This document shows, piece after piece, positions 43,567-53,369 of a stretch of 64,000 bases of DNA. The DNA comes from Sphingobacterium chuzhouense (GTDB lineage Bacteria; Bacteroidota; Bacteroidia; Sphingobacteriales; Sphingobacteriaceae), in contig NZ_JACNYL010000001.1 in the NCBI RefSeq assembly GCF_014692525.1, positions 558,001-622,000 on the forward strand, read 5' to 3'. The notes below the pieces were generated by a model. The model ran no database searches and was not told the origin of the DNA. It saw only the letters and a program-made list of their open reading frames with translations. The position numbers and the translations under genes were made by a program. Positions within the stretch are counted from its first letter, which is position 1, and the number at the start of each line of letters is the position of its first letter.

Positions 43567-46500
43567 TTACAACCCTAAACGCAATGTCAAGGTATACTGT
43601 CTGGCAATCGGAGCTGCTACACCACCTGCGTTTACAAACTCAGGATCTTGTCCGTTCAGTTTTTTATCTGCATAAAGCAAGAACAGGTTGGTTGCATTGA
43701 AACGTAGTCCCAACGAGTTCACCTTCCAGGCACTCAGCCAGTCTTTCGGCAACTCGTACGTCAATGACACGTCCTTTAAACGGATAAAATCTCCCGCTGC
43801 AGTCCTTACGGATGAATAATTATACGTATTGTACGCATACTCTAAATCACTACTATAAGCGCGGTTTTGCCCTTTAGAGGCTATAATAGGCACATTCGTA
43901 TAAGCTTCATCTCCCGGTACCATCCAGCGGTCTGCAAATTCTTTCGTTGAAGCGGTAAGGTCGTTGTATTCATGTTTAAACACGGGGTCTAAACGCACCA
44001 CATTTCCATACGAGTAGGTAAAGAATACATTCAACCCAAAATTTTTGTAATTGAATTGGTTACCCCAACCTCCGGTATGAATCGGATCGGTTGGTCCTTC
44101 GAATTTAAGATAATCAATTCTATCACGTTCCTGGAAATATATGCCTGTAATGGTTTCTTCATTATCCGCGCCTAAGAACACCGGAAGACCTTCGTTATTC
44201 AAATGCGAAAAAGGAACGGAATATAATCCCCTTACAGGACCACCTTCTCTGGCAAATCCGGTTCCGGTAATCAAATCGATAACACGGCTGCGGGTATCCA
44301 AACGGGTGACTTTTGTTTTCACAAATGAATAGATTAAATTAGATGTCCATTTAAACTCGCGATCCCGGAATATATGACCGGTTAAACTCAATTCCGCTCC
44401 ATGTGATTTCATATCCGCCACGTTCCCCATTTTAGAGATGATACCGCCGATGCCTTGTGTGTTTACCACTCCGATGAGGTCGAAGTTGTTCCGCTTAAAC
44501 CAATCAAACTCCAAATTGATTCGATTGTCCAAGAATCCCATGGATGTCCCGATATTCAGCTCATGCTTTTTCTCATAAGTTAGCTGGCTGTTCGCCAAAT
44601 CCATAATTTCCAATCCGGACTCCGCATCCTCTGCTGTTGGTCGCCAGGGGTTATATGCGCGATATACCGCCAACGAGTTGGTTACGTTCGCAGGGCCTCT
44701 ATCCCCCGTCAAACTATAAGAAGCTTTCAAGGTCAAGTGAGACATTGCCGGAGAAAGGCTTTCAAAAAAGTTTTCTTCGTGTGCGTTCCAGGCACCAGCC
44801 ACATTAAAACTTGGCATCCATCTGGCGGATGTCGCTTCACCCAGCTTATTCGCTCCCTCGTAACGGAATGTCCCGTTCAAGATGTACTTGCCAGCATACG
44901 CATAGGTCAAGTTAGTAAAAAACGCGGCCTGCTTATATCGTGTACTGGTGGGATCATTGTCTTTGTTTCTGTTCATGTGGAAATACGGTGTATTTTCCTC
45001 CTGTCCTCTCTTAAACACCTTATAATCCGTAAACGGGCTTTCTCCTAATTCGTATTGTAAGCCCCAGCCCCTAAACCAAGTATTGTTTCTATCCGATGCC
45101 GTCAGTTCAGAACCGGCAAACGCACTTATGGTATGGTCATAATTGAAGGTCTTATTGTATTGTGCCGTGAAACGGAACAATTGCTCAAACATTGTGTAGT
45201 CGGTGCGATTATAAATTCCTCCCTCCGGTAATACTGAAACCGGTAATGCATAAGGATTATCCGGGTCCGTATACAAGAACGGGTTTCTGTCCCGTATCGT
45301 CGTATTCTGAGGATCGACACCGGCTCTATAGGCCATCGCTTGGTTGGACAGGTCTTTCACATAGTGATGTTGTGCGGTAGATTGGTATCGTACCGAACCA
45401 AAGGCACCTACTTCCAATTCCGGGATGACTTTCCATTTCAAATCCCCTTGAAAACGCAAATCTGCAACGTTCACATCCATATAATTGTTTTCCAATTCAT
45501 GTAGAATGTTAAATGGTGCATAATTACGGGTATAAAACAGATCTGGATCTAATGTACGCGAAGTGTTCATGGCATAAGCATAGGGGTTGATGTCGAAATC
45601 ACGCTTCACCTCTCCAAATACCACATCCATCGTTTGCCCTAGAGTTCCCGGCGCCTGTTGTTGACGATATGATCCGTTGGTAATGATATTCAAGCGCAGC
45701 TTATCTGAAATATTGTAATTAGCGTTCAAGTTACCGGTATAACGATTTACTTTACTCCGCTTGGTCCATCCCGGATCCACCAATGCACTGATGGATGAAT
45801 AATATTGGGATTTTTCCGTACCGGACGACATGCTCACCGCATGGTTATGCTGTAGGCTGGGTTGAAACAATTCGCCAAACCAGTCGGTATTTCTATACTC
45901 CGCTTCGCGTAAAAACTGATTCACATGATGTCGATTACCGAATAAATCATTCGGGATTTCACCACTTTGAATACGTCTATACAAATCGCCATAGACACCG
46001 CTATTATCCGCTACCGCTAAATCTGCAAATCGGATATAGCCTTTCTCATACATATCCTGGTAAACCGACATCTGCTCCTGGGAATTCATGATATTAAATT
46101 CGGAATAACGCGGTGTTGCCCGGGAAGTATATTCTCCGGTATAGTTCAATGAACTACGACCCGCTGTTCCTTTTTTCGTTGTGATAACGATGACCCCTGC
46201 CATCGCTCTTGCACCATATATGGAGGTGGCTGAACCGTCTTTCAAAATCTGGAACGATTCAATATCGTGTGCATTCAAGCCGGCTACCGCGGAGCTAATC
46301 AAGGTCAGCGCGTCTCCCGAAGACAGGGCATCTGCGTTTACATCAGCGACATCTTCTACAATTACACCATCAATAACCCATAGCGGTTTTGATGCGCCAT
46401 AAATAGAGGTTGCACCACGCACGCGAATTTTCGGAGCCGTACCGAATGTCCCGGTTACGTTTTGCACCGAAACCCCTGCCACACGGCCTTCCAGTCCACG

Positions 46501-47253
46501 GCTGGGGTCAATCTGTCCACCAATCTGTGCGGCTTCACCCGAAATCTGTGAAGTTGCACCGGTAAACAAACGACGGTCTACCCGTTGCCCCATCCCCGTG
46601 ACGACCACTTCTTCGATCGCTTGGTCTTCCGCCATCAGCTGCACATTCAACGTCCGTTGATTGCTTACAGGTATATCTTTCGTCAAATAACCTACGTAGC
46701 GAAACGTTAAAGTACTGCCGCTGGGAGCATTAATCGAGAAATTACCATTCTCATTGGTTGTGGTGCCTTGTGAGGTTCCTTTAACACCTACAGACACGCC
46801 TGCTAAAGGTTCGCCATTCATAGTAGTCACGCGACCTGTAATTGTGTTTTGTGCATCAACTGCAATAGGGGCCGCATTGGGCGCCATCTCCCTATAATTT
46901 ACCGTCACCGTACCCGCAATAATCTTAAATGAGTAGTTTTGAGTCGGTAACATCATATGCAGTGCATCTTTTACATCCGTTTCACGTACATTAAGATTAA
47001 CACGCGATGATTTAGAAATCACATCATCATTGTACAAAAATTTTAGGCTTGTCTGTCTGCTAATCTGCTGAAAAGCATCTTCCAACCTCGCATTCTTTAA
47101 AGAAAGTGATACTTTCTGTGCAGTTCCTTCTGCATAGGCACAGGTCATGAAAACCAGCAGGAGAAAAGTTGTAATCTTCATCGTCCGGAGAATTAAGACA
47201 ATAGGCGGCATCCATGCTTCTTTTCGCCTTTTGTCAAATAAGAAGTAATTCAT
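43567..47253 (-). CDS. SusC/RagA transporter with STN signalling domain
   Basis: The product is 1228 residues. The start MNYFLFDKRRKEAWMPPIVL is kept because long leaders of this kind precede the signal peptide (MKITTFLLLVFMTCAYAEG) in many Sphingobacteriaceae SusC proteins. An STN domain follows (KVSLSLKNARLEDAFQQIS to about residue 118), then a carboxypeptidase-regulatory-like domain, EEVVVTGMGQRVDRRLFTGA, the plug (VRGATSIYGASKPLWVIDGV; ILKDGSATSIYGARAMAGVI) and the barrel. The STN domain is what contacts a FecR anti-sigma factor, and the FecR/ECF genes are the next upstream. The gene should both import its ligand and signal its presence. Confidence 0.95.
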   Translation of the reverse strand: MNYFLFDKRRKEAWMPPIVLILRTMKITTFLLLVFMTCAYAEGTAQKVSLSLKNARLEDAFQQISRQTSLKFLYNDDVISKSSRVNLNVRETDVKDALHMMLPTQNYSFKIIAGTVTVNYREMAPNAAPIAVDAQNTITGRVTTMNGEPLAGVSVGVKGTSQGTTTNENGNFSINAPSGSTLTFRYVGYLTKDIPVSNQRTLNVQLMAEDQAIEEVVVTGMGQRVDRRLFTGATSQISGEAAQIGGQIDPSRGLEGRVAGVSVQNVTGTFGTAPKIRVRGATSIYGASKPLWVIDGVIVEDVADVNADALSSGDALTLISSAVAGLNAHDIESFQILKDGSATSIYGARAMAGVIVITTKKGTAGRSSLNYTGEYTSRATPRYSEFNIMNSQEQMSVYQDMYEKGYIRFADLAVADNSGVYGDLYRRIQSGEIPNDLFGNRHHVNQFLREAEYRNTDWFGELFQPSLQHNHAVSMSSGTEKSQYYSSISALVDPGWTKRSKVNRYTGNLNANYNISDKLRLNIITNGSYRQQQAPGTLGQTMDVVFGEVKRDFDINPYAYAMNTSRTLDPDLFYTRNYAPFNILHELENNYMDVNVADLRFQGDLKWKVIPELEVGAFGSVRYQSTAQHHYVKDLSNQAMAYRAGVDPQNTTIRDRNPFLYTDPDNPYALPVSVLPEGGIYNRTDYTMFEQLFRFTAQYNKTFNYDHTISAFAGSELTASDRNNTWFRGWGLQYELGESPFTDYKVFKRGQEENTPYFHMNRNKDNDPTSTRYKQAAFFTNLTYAYAGKYILNGTFRYEGANKLGEATSARWMPSFNVAGAWNAHEENFFESLSPAMSHLTLKASYSLTGDRGPANVTNSLAVYRAYNPWRPTAEDAESGLEIMDLANSQLTYEKKHELNIGTSMGFLDNRINLEFDWFKRNNFDLIGVVNTQGIGGIISKMGNVADMKSHGAELSLTGHIFRDREFKWTSNLIYSFVKTKVTRLDTRSRVIDLITGTGFAREGGPVRGLYSVPFSHLNNEGLPVFLGADNEETITGIYFQERDRIDYLKFEGPTDPIHTGGWGNQFNYKNFGLNVFFTYSYGNVVRLDPVFKHEYNDLTASTKEFADRWMVPGDEAYTNVPIIASKGQNRAYSSDLEYAYNTYNYSSVRTAAGDFIRLKDVSLTYELPKDWLSAWKVNSLGLRFNATNLFLLYADKKLNGQDPEFVNAGGVAAPIARQYTLTLRLGL

Positions 47254-47309
47254 ACATTTGAGTAATTGAGTTAATGTGTAAGGTTCATTGCTTTATTTAA
47301 CTTGATTTC

Positions 47310-47335
47310 AACAGGGGTGCTGCAACATCCCTGTT
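47310..47335 (-). other. Leader hairpin between FecR and SusC
   Basis: aacaggggtg (47310-47319) and catccctgtt (47326-47335) form a 10-bp stem with one G-U pair and a six-base loop, in the 124-bp gap. No T-run follows on the minus strand. It may stabilise the SusC message or mark processing between the regulatory and transport genes. Confidence 0.5.
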
Positions 47336-47377
47336 TTCGTTAAATATCATTGTTCGTTGTTGTTGTCAAGTTCTATC

Positions 47378-48535
47378 TCATAGTTTGTTCTTTTTTGTGA
47401 TTAATAGTTTATTCGTGTTTAGTGTAAATTTTAGATCGCTTACAAATGCCAGCATGGTTAATACTTCCGATAGATTGACATTCCTGCCGATTTCACCCGA
47501 ATACGTATTGTCTAGCGGCACATCCTGTGATAAAGACACATCGATATTATACCAGCGTTTCAGTTGGTTTGCAATGTTGACAATATGATCTTGCCGGAAA
47601 TAGAATATGTTATTTTTCCAGGCAAGATCTCTTTGTAGGTTAGTTGTGCGTACTTTTAGATTTCCGTTGTTCCACTCGGCGCTTTGTCCCGGAGCAATGA
47701 TGACAGATTGCGTATCATTCATCACTTCCACGGCACCCTCTGCCAAAGAAGTCTTTACATTTTTCCCATAAGCGGATACATTAAAATGCGTTCCCAATAC
47801 ACGAATATCTACTTCTTCCGTTTCCACAAAGAAAGGTCTTTCCTCATCCTTCGCTACCTCAAAGTAGGCTTCTCCTTTTAGGTATACACGCCGCTCCCCT
47901 TCTCCGAATTGTTCCGGAAACCGAAGTTCGCTCACAGCATTAACCCACACCGCTGTTCCATCTGCCAACGTGATCTTGAAAAAATTGGCTGCAGGAACGA
48001 CCAACGTATGGAAAATGAGTTCACGTATAGCAGGCTCACTGGAAAAGTTTAATTCATTCTCTATCATTGACGATCCGGAAGCGATATTCAACGTATCATC
48101 CACTTTCACCTCTTTACCATTGGCAAGGATAATCTTAGCGCCTAAAAGAGCCGGACCTACATCATCTGTATTTAAGTCCAATTGTGATGTAGCAATTTGC
48201 TCCTCACCTGTTGTAAAATCTGTTTTATAAATCCATAAAGAGAGGCACAAAGAAGAAACTAATGCAATAGTCGCAGCGACGCGCCACATGAATTGATGAC
48301 TACGCTTTTTTTCACGCTTCTTTTCAATACGTTGCCAAGCAGATTCTTCGTCTAAATTATCCAGCCAGTTTAATTTCATGGACCCGCCTTGCGCTAGGAG
48401 CTCATCAAACAATTGCTTGTTCTTGGGGTGAGCATCTATCCATGATTCCAATGCTCGTTGTTCATGGCTGTCGAGCGATTCATTTCTGAACCGCTTAGCA
48501 ATTATATCAGCGATATTGAATGGGTTTGTATCCAT
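47378..48535 (-). CDS. FecR-family anti-sigma factor
   Basis: The product is 385 residues. The cytoplasmic N-terminal part (residues 1-80) has ALESWIDAHPKNKQLFDELL, one membrane segment lies at about 84-103 (AATIALVSSLCLSLWIY), and a periplasmic FecR domain follows (LADGTAVWVNAVSELRFPEQ, VYLKGEAYFEVAKDEERPFF, VRVLGTHFNVSAYG-like VRVL text reading IRVLGTHFNVSAYG). A C-terminal DUF4974-like domain ends it (FYFRQDHIVNIANQLKRWYN; ILTMLAFVSDLKF-like end). It should hold the ECF sigma factor at the membrane until the STN domain of the SusC reports ligand binding. The ECF gene lies 164 bp upstream on the same strand. Confidence 0.94.
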   Translation of the reverse strand: MDTNPFNIADIIAKRFRNESLDSHEQRALESWIDAHPKNKQLFDELLAQGGSMKLNWLDNLDEESAWQRIEKKREKKRSHQFMWRVAATIALVSSLCLSLWIYKTDFTTGEEQIATSQLDLNTDDVGPALLGAKIILANGKEVKVDDTLNIASGSSMIENELNFSSEPAIRELIFHTLVVPAANFFKITLADGTAVWVNAVSELRFPEQFGEGERRVYLKGEAYFEVAKDEERPFFVETEEVDIRVLGTHFNVSAYGKNVKTSLAEGAVEVMNDTQSVIIAPGQSAEWNNGNLKVRTTNLQRDLAWKNNIFYFRQDHIVNIANQLKRWYNIDVSLSQDVPLDNTYSGEIGRNVNLSEVLTMLAFVSDLKFTLNTNKLLITKKNKL

Positions 48536-48699
48536 AATTTAAGTTAAGAAACCTAAATTAGGATTTGGGGTGACAAGAAAAATAAAAAATCGTCGCTGCG
48601 GATATTTGAGAAAAATGGATAGTACTAAGGATGTGCATATGCGTGAATTGAATTGATCTATGGATTTCGCCTCAGTAGGATAAAGAGCGAAAACGGTAT

Positions 48700-49239
48700 T
48701 TAAAACCCTATACCGTAGAGTAGGAGAAACAGCCAGAAATAATTGAAATTCAGTTTTTCGCGCAACACGCTAAGCCCTCGGCGCTTATGTGTTTTTATGG
48801 TATTGATACTGACTTGTAACTCTTGCGCGATTTCCTCATTAGAATAGCCATCCACATAACTCATGACCATAATCTTTCTGCACCCTTCGGGAAGTTTTTC
48901 CAAAGCGCCATAAATTGCTGTCATAAACTCTGCCCGAATAATCTGATGTTCATAATCGATGTCATCAGACTCTGTAAACGCCGTACGTTCCCAGAATTTT
49001 TGCACGACTTTATTATGACGGCTCAGATTGTATACGGCATGCTTTATCGAAGCGTATAGAAAAGATTTTATGGCGTTTTCGTCATCAGACAATCGAGTTT
49101 TGTTGTTTAAATAAGCAACGAACGCATCCTGTGCCAAATCTTCAGCGACATTCTCATCCTGCACCATCTGCCAAGCAAAATAGCATAATGCACGGTAATG
49201 CTTACTAAAAAGGAGCTTATCTTGATCTGTAGCCTTCAT
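48700..49239 (-). CDS. ECF sigma factor (RNA polymerase sigma-70 family)
   Basis: About 179 residues from the ATG complementary to 49237-49239 (MKATDQDKLLFSKHYRALCY); an alternative TTG start at 49257 would add six residues. Region 2 is seen in YFAWQMVQDENVAEDLAQDA and region 4 in KLPEGCRKIMVMSYVDGYSN with EEIAQELQVSINTIKTHKRR, the HTH that binds the -35 box. Only regions 2 and 4 are present, as in ECF factors. It should drive the downstream FecR-SusC-SusD genes when released. A -7 element of the housekeeping type lies upstream at 49287-49294, so basal expression does not depend on itself. Confidence 0.95.
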   Translation of the reverse strand: MKATDQDKLLFSKHYRALCYFAWQMVQDENVAEDLAQDAFVAYLNNKTRLSDDENAIKSFLYASIKHAVYNLSRHNKVVQKFWERTAFTESDDIDYEHQIIRAEFMTAIYGALEKLPEGCRKIMVMSYVDGYSNEEIAQELQVSINTIKTHKRRGLSVLREKLNFNYFWLFLLLYGIGF

Positions 49240-49286
49240 GGACAAGTCGCTTAACAACTGAAAAAGTTAGTAAGTTAGTTGCAATT

Positions 49287-49294
49287 CAAAGCTA
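49287..49294 (-). promoter_or_regulatory. -7 element of the ECF sigma gene
   Basis: TAGCTTTG on the minus strand fits TAnnTTTG and lies about 48 bp upstream of the ATG at 49239. No good -33 box was seen. The rest of the 125-bp gap, up to the lipoprotein stop at 49365, contains only an AT-rich inverted repeat (49321-49337) that could end the upstream operon weakly. Confidence 0.5.
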
Positions 49295-49364
49295 ATATAC
49301 AAAATAATATTTTGCGTGGTAATTTTTGTAAAAAATTGTTGGAATTAACTTTTTTGCATTTTGC

Positions 49365-50015
49365 CTAAGGCAGTACAAACACCAACTCTCCTTTTTGCTT
49401 TTCTTTATAAAACACCATGGTACATAGATTTTTGCTTCTATCAATTGCGAGAATTTCCAATTTCGTTAAAGCAATATCCCGTTTATCTCCGTCGTCTACT
49501 ATTCGAAGTGTCGCCCTAGGTTTCAATCCGACAGCAAACTCTCCATTCCATGACAAGACTAATTGTTTCCTTTCTGCTACGTTGGTCATGGCAATCTTGT
49601 TTTCCAGAATCGTCGTACTCCATTCGTTGGCTTGCTCCAATTCAATCAGACCGTCCCAATAAAAGCGTGGATCGTCCGCATCTAGTACTGCCGGAATTAC
49701 CTTAATATCCAATGCCGCTTTTCTTCCTGTTCCATCTAGGATAAAAAGCCGTTCTTCTCCGTAATTTTCCGTTGCTGTAAATGTAATCGTATTGCCATCA
49801 ATTTCAATTTCTACCAACGAAGTCTCCGAAACAGTATAGTTTCCGTTGCCACTCTTAACTTCTATCGTTGATGCGTAGCCCTCCAAAATTTCGATACTGT
49901 TTTTATCTAGCTCCAAAGCTTGTAATGGTACTGCTTTTTCTTTCTTGCAGGAGAACAGCACAGTTCCACTAAGCAACAAAAGGATGATAAGGTGTATATT
50001 TATTGTTTTATTCAT
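49365..50015 (-). CDS. Small lipoprotein at the end of the pectin-type operon
   Basis: The product is 216 residues with a lipoprotein signal (MNKTINIHLIILLLLSGTVL, then FSCKKEK, cysteine about 23). The middle (LELDKNSIEILEGYASTIEV, NGNYTVSETSLVEIEIDGN) resembles Ig-like or bacterial Big-type beta domains. The C-terminal half has no recognisable motif. It follows the PL9-type lyase by 19 bp and is the last gene of the operon, so a surface glycan-binding or accessory role is likely. No family can be named with confidence. Confidence 0.75.
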   Translation of the reverse strand: MNKTINIHLIILLLLSGTVLFSCKKEKAVPLQALELDKNSIEILEGYASTIEVKSGNGNYTVSETSLVEIEIDGNTITFTATENYGEERLFILDGTGRKAALDIKVIPAVLDADDPRFYWDGLIELEQANEWSTTILENKIAMTNVAERKQLVLSWNGEFAVGLKPRATLRIVDDGDKRDIALTKLEILAIDRSKNLCTMVFYKEKQKGELVFVLP

Positions 50016-50034
50016 ATCTACTTTGTTTTAGTCT

Positions 50035-51582
50035 CTACTTCACAATTTTCAACCTGATGACGTCACCGCTTGCGGTCACCGCACGAAGATCAATCTCTCC
50101 TTCGTACACTGTCAAGTTTACCCGGCCTGTACTAAAAGGAACCCGTGTGCCATTTACAAAAAAGCTATTAAATCTCCCAGCTCCGCTGCCTACAACACGA
50201 GCGACATTATGTTCAACTACAATCGTCGGTTCTTCAATCCATTCGTAAGTAGCGACATTATTATTACTTCCTGCATAGAAATAGCCCATTCCCGCAGCGT
50301 AAAACGGACTGCTGGTTTTTAATTTCAAGAAATCTATATCGGGCAGACTACCGTCTGGATTACGTGGCCACAGGAGTTGACTCTCGTCAAGACTGATAAA
50401 ATCATCCGCCGTGACTTCCATGTTCACGGGTAGAAAAGAATTATTGCTGATCTGAGAAAGCGTTTGATCGACCATCCGAATATGCAACCCAGCTGTACGT
50501 GGACTAAAAGACAGGTTATGCCGGATAATATGCCCGTAGCCATCCACATCTACGGCTTCTTCCCTACTTTTCCGTGTTCTCATATCATAGTTGGCGGGAT
50601 TTCTGTAACCGGTATTGTTTTCGAAGAGAAGCCCCCCTAAGTGATGATTGGCATACAAACCTTGATTGTTGTTTTGAAAAGCGATATTGTTGCGGATAAT
50701 GTGCATCGGGATCGTAGATGGTGTACTAGGCGATTCAGACATGCCATAACCACCGGATTTAATACCTGCGCCGTCGCCTGCCACTTCGAATGTGCCGGGT
50801 TTATAGCCGTTGTAAAATGCCCAACAATTTTCAATCGTATACGCTGCATGGGCATTGATCAGATCAAATCCATCATCGCTGTTCCACCAGGCACGGCACC
50901 CTCGGAACACGTTCCCTGTACTGGTGGTGTTCATGGGATGTCCGCCAAAACCATCCACATTTCCTCCACGTCCGCCATCGGAGATATAATCAAAGTTGTT
51001 GTAGGCGTCGCAGTTTAAAACCAGGTTATTGGCCCCTCTTACTAGATAAAATCCAATAGCCATACCATCATGCATCGCCAGGTTTTCAAAAATGTTATTG
51101 TTTCCTCCATCGTTCCGGAAACACTCCGATTGCGTATGGCCAACGATAGTTACCTGTGTGCCGACAACTTCAAAGTTTCTAAAATGTAAGTTAGAACCAC
51201 TAACATAAAAAGCAATTACTCGTCGATCGACTGGTTTGATATCTGACATATCGAATATCGGGCGCTCCCCGTCATAACCAAAATAATGTATTCGTTGATT
51301 TTCACTCGCACCACTTTTACTCATATCAAACACGTGTGCCCATACGCTTCCGCTGGTGGGTGTCATAATCTGCTCCGGTTTGATCCGATACGTTCCACCG
51401 CGGAAATATACGGTATCACCGGATTGCACCAGCGACTGCGCTTTGTTCAGCGTTGCAAAAGGTTCTGCCTTTGTTCCGGCATTATTATCATCTCCGTCTA
51501 CGGCGATGTAATATGTATGTGCGGACACCGAAAAACCTATCGTGCATAGCATTATTAAAATAAAAAGAATATTTTTTTTCAT
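50035..51582 (-). CDS. Family 9 polysaccharide lyase (pectate/rhamnogalacturonan lyase type)
   Basis: The product is 515 residues with a signal peptide (MKKNILFILIMLCTIGFSVS) and then YYIAVDGDDNNAGTKAEPFA, the usual opening of right-handed parallel beta-helix pectinases. The helix region carries GNVDGFGGHPMNTT, FRGCRAWWNSDDGFDLINA and NCWAFYNGY, which I associate with PL9 enzymes (Pel9A and RG-I lyases). The paired aspartates of SDDGFD fit the calcium site and lysine Brønsted-base arrangement of the family. It should cut polygalacturonate or rhamnogalacturonan I by beta-elimination outside the cell. A C-terminal beta domain (about 430-515, EEPTIVVEHNVARVVGSGAG) follows. It is encoded directly after a SusC/SusD pair. 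Confidence 0.87.
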   Translation of the reverse strand: MKKNILFILIMLCTIGFSVSAHTYYIAVDGDDNNAGTKAEPFATLNKAQSLVQSGDTVYFRGGTYRIKPEQIMTPTSGSVWAHVFDMSKSGASENQRIHYFGYDGERPIFDMSDIKPVDRRVIAFYVSGSNLHFRNFEVVGTQVTIVGHTQSECFRNDGGNNNIFENLAMHDGMAIGFYLVRGANNLVLNCDAYNNFDYISDGGRGGNVDGFGGHPMNTTSTGNVFRGCRAWWNSDDGFDLINAHAAYTIENCWAFYNGYKPGTFEVAGDGAGIKSGGYGMSESPSTPSTIPMHIIRNNIAFQNNNQGLYANHHLGGLLFENNTGYRNPANYDMRTRKSREEAVDVDGYGHIIRHNLSFSPRTAGLHIRMVDQTLSQISNNSFLPVNMEVTADDFISLDESQLLWPRNPDGSLPDIDFLKLKTSSPFYAAGMGYFYAGSNNNVATYEWIEEPTIVVEHNVARVVGSGAGRFNSFFVNGTRVPFSTGRVNLTVYEGEIDLRAVTASGDVIRLKIVK

Positions 51583-51597
51583 CGTTATTGGTTTAAA

Positions 51598-53352
51598 TTA
51601 TTCTTCTACATTCCATTTAAACGGCATATACCAATTTTCACGGTTCATCAATTTACTACGCACCGCATCGGCTTGTGGATTGCCCTCTTTGCTCAATTTC
51701 TCATAAATCTTATCCGCGAGAAACGACGGATCGTTACGGCGTATCGCTATGCGTAACAAATCCTCCCAACGGCTACCTTCGAATGCCATCTCCAACGCAG
51801 CTTCTTCGATCAGGTAATTCTCAATCTGTGTCAGGCTATCTGTTGGGTTGATATCCCGAAAGGTCACATAAGCCCGTCCCCGAAGACCGTCGTTACGATG
51901 CCATGTGCCCCTATAAAACGGATTGCTCCCGTTACGGGCGTCGAAATCATAGGGAAACGGCAAATGTGTTTGCTGTATATCCGTTTTATCCGTCTGATTT
52001 GGATCGTCGTAAACCCGACCGATTCCATTATTTAACAGCCCTACAGCCAATTTATGATGGCCGTCTCTATTAGCCGCCTCGGCAAAGCGTAGGTGCAGTT
52101 TTGCCGCCCGATACAAATGCCATTTGCCGTCACGTTGAAATTTATCGATGGGTACCATCGTCCCGATATCCGAAAACTCGTCCGTATATTTTGTAACGAC
52201 GCCCTCTTTCCCTATCATGGACACTGACAGATCCCGTCGTGCATCATAAGGCACACCATTCCGCTGTGTCTGGCTATTCCATAAATCAAACGATTCCTGA
52301 CTCGGTTTCAAGAGATGGTCACCACCATTTGCAGCGAACAAACTGATGAATGGGTTTTGCGGACTAAAATTACTACTGAACGGTAAGGACCATACCCATT
52401 CTGTATCCCACAACACATCTTGTGTACGCGAGAACATCGACCGCCAACCCTGCGTCTTGCTGTTAATCAGGGTGCGTACATCCTGCTCGCGGTATCGCAG
52501 ATAACCCACCGCGATATCATTGTTTGTTGCTACTTCAGCCCATTTGACTTTATATCTGTCGTAACGGAAGTTATCGTTTCCTAAATTATCATAACTTGTC
52601 ATCACCAGCTTATAATATTCCGCCGCTTTTTGGTAATCGTTCTTCCATAAATGTAAATCGCCTAATAGCGACTGCTTATTGATATAGAAACGCTCCATTA
52701 TATAGCCATCGACCGCATACATCAATGATTCCGTACTCGAATAAAGCAGCTTATAGGGAATAGCTTCCATATCGGTGATAAGCTGTGTCAACAGCTGTTC
52801 AAATTCCAGCAATGGGTACTTATTGTTGTCCAATACGGCATCCGTATCTTCGAGTGGATCAGTCACGTAGGGCACCCGTCCGAAATGTATTCCCAATTGC
52901 AGGTATACCCAGCTTCGTACTGCCATAATATCCGAATAGCGTTGGTTGTATTCCTCCGGCGTAAATTTATTTTCCTTGCGCATCACCTCAAAATTGGCCA
53001 GCACATCGTTACAATTGAGAATAACTTCGTAAAACTTACGCGGATTGACGTACGGATTATCGCTGCTGATGGCATCGACATCGTTCGTATTGATTTCCTG
53101 CAAATACGGATTTGCCCTGTTGGTCACCGTGAGGAGGTCCGCACGCAGCTCGTTCCATAGCACGTGCTGCTCGGCCAGCGACAATAGCTTTCCATAAACG
53201 CCAATAACGGCAGCATCCGCATCGTATATATTTCGATACATCTGTTCTTTGACCAACACTTCGTCCGGTTCCACGTCCAGAAATTTGCTACAGGACGAAC
53301 CAGCGAAGCAAATCATGGCAACTGAAAGACTATATATAAAGCTCTTCTTCAT
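51598..53352 (-). CDS. SusD/RagB outer-membrane lipoprotein
   Basis: The product is 584 residues. The signal MKKSFIYSLSVAMICFAGSS leads to CSKFLDVEPDEVLVKEQMYR, a classic SusD start. ADAAVIGVYGKLLSLAEQHV, VRSWVYLQLGIHFGRVPYVT and the C-terminal ALEMAFEGSRWEDLLRIAIR are family motifs. It is the partner of the SusC 17 bp upstream and the last uptake gene before the PL9-type lyase, so it should bind pectic oligosaccharides. Confidence 0.94.
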   Translation of the reverse strand: MKKSFIYSLSVAMICFAGSSCSKFLDVEPDEVLVKEQMYRNIYDADAAVIGVYGKLLSLAEQHVLWNELRADLLTVTNRANPYLQEINTNDVDAISSDNPYVNPRKFYEVILNCNDVLANFEVMRKENKFTPEEYNQRYSDIMAVRSWVYLQLGIHFGRVPYVTDPLEDTDAVLDNNKYPLLEFEQLLTQLITDMEAIPYKLLYSSTESLMYAVDGYIMERFYINKQSLLGDLHLWKNDYQKAAEYYKLVMTSYDNLGNDNFRYDRYKVKWAEVATNNDIAVGYLRYREQDVRTLINSKTQGWRSMFSRTQDVLWDTEWVWSLPFSSNFSPQNPFISLFAANGGDHLLKPSQESFDLWNSQTQRNGVPYDARRDLSVSMIGKEGVVTKYTDEFSDIGTMVPIDKFQRDGKWHLYRAAKLHLRFAEAANRDGHHKLAVGLLNNGIGRVYDDPNQTDKTDIQQTHLPFPYDFDARNGSNPFYRGTWHRNDGLRGRAYVTFRDINPTDSLTQIENYLIEEAALEMAFEGSRWEDLLRIAIRRNDPSFLADKIYEKLSKEGNPQADAVRSKLMNRENWYMPFKWNVEE

Positions 53353-53369
53353 TTTTTCCTTTTTTTATG

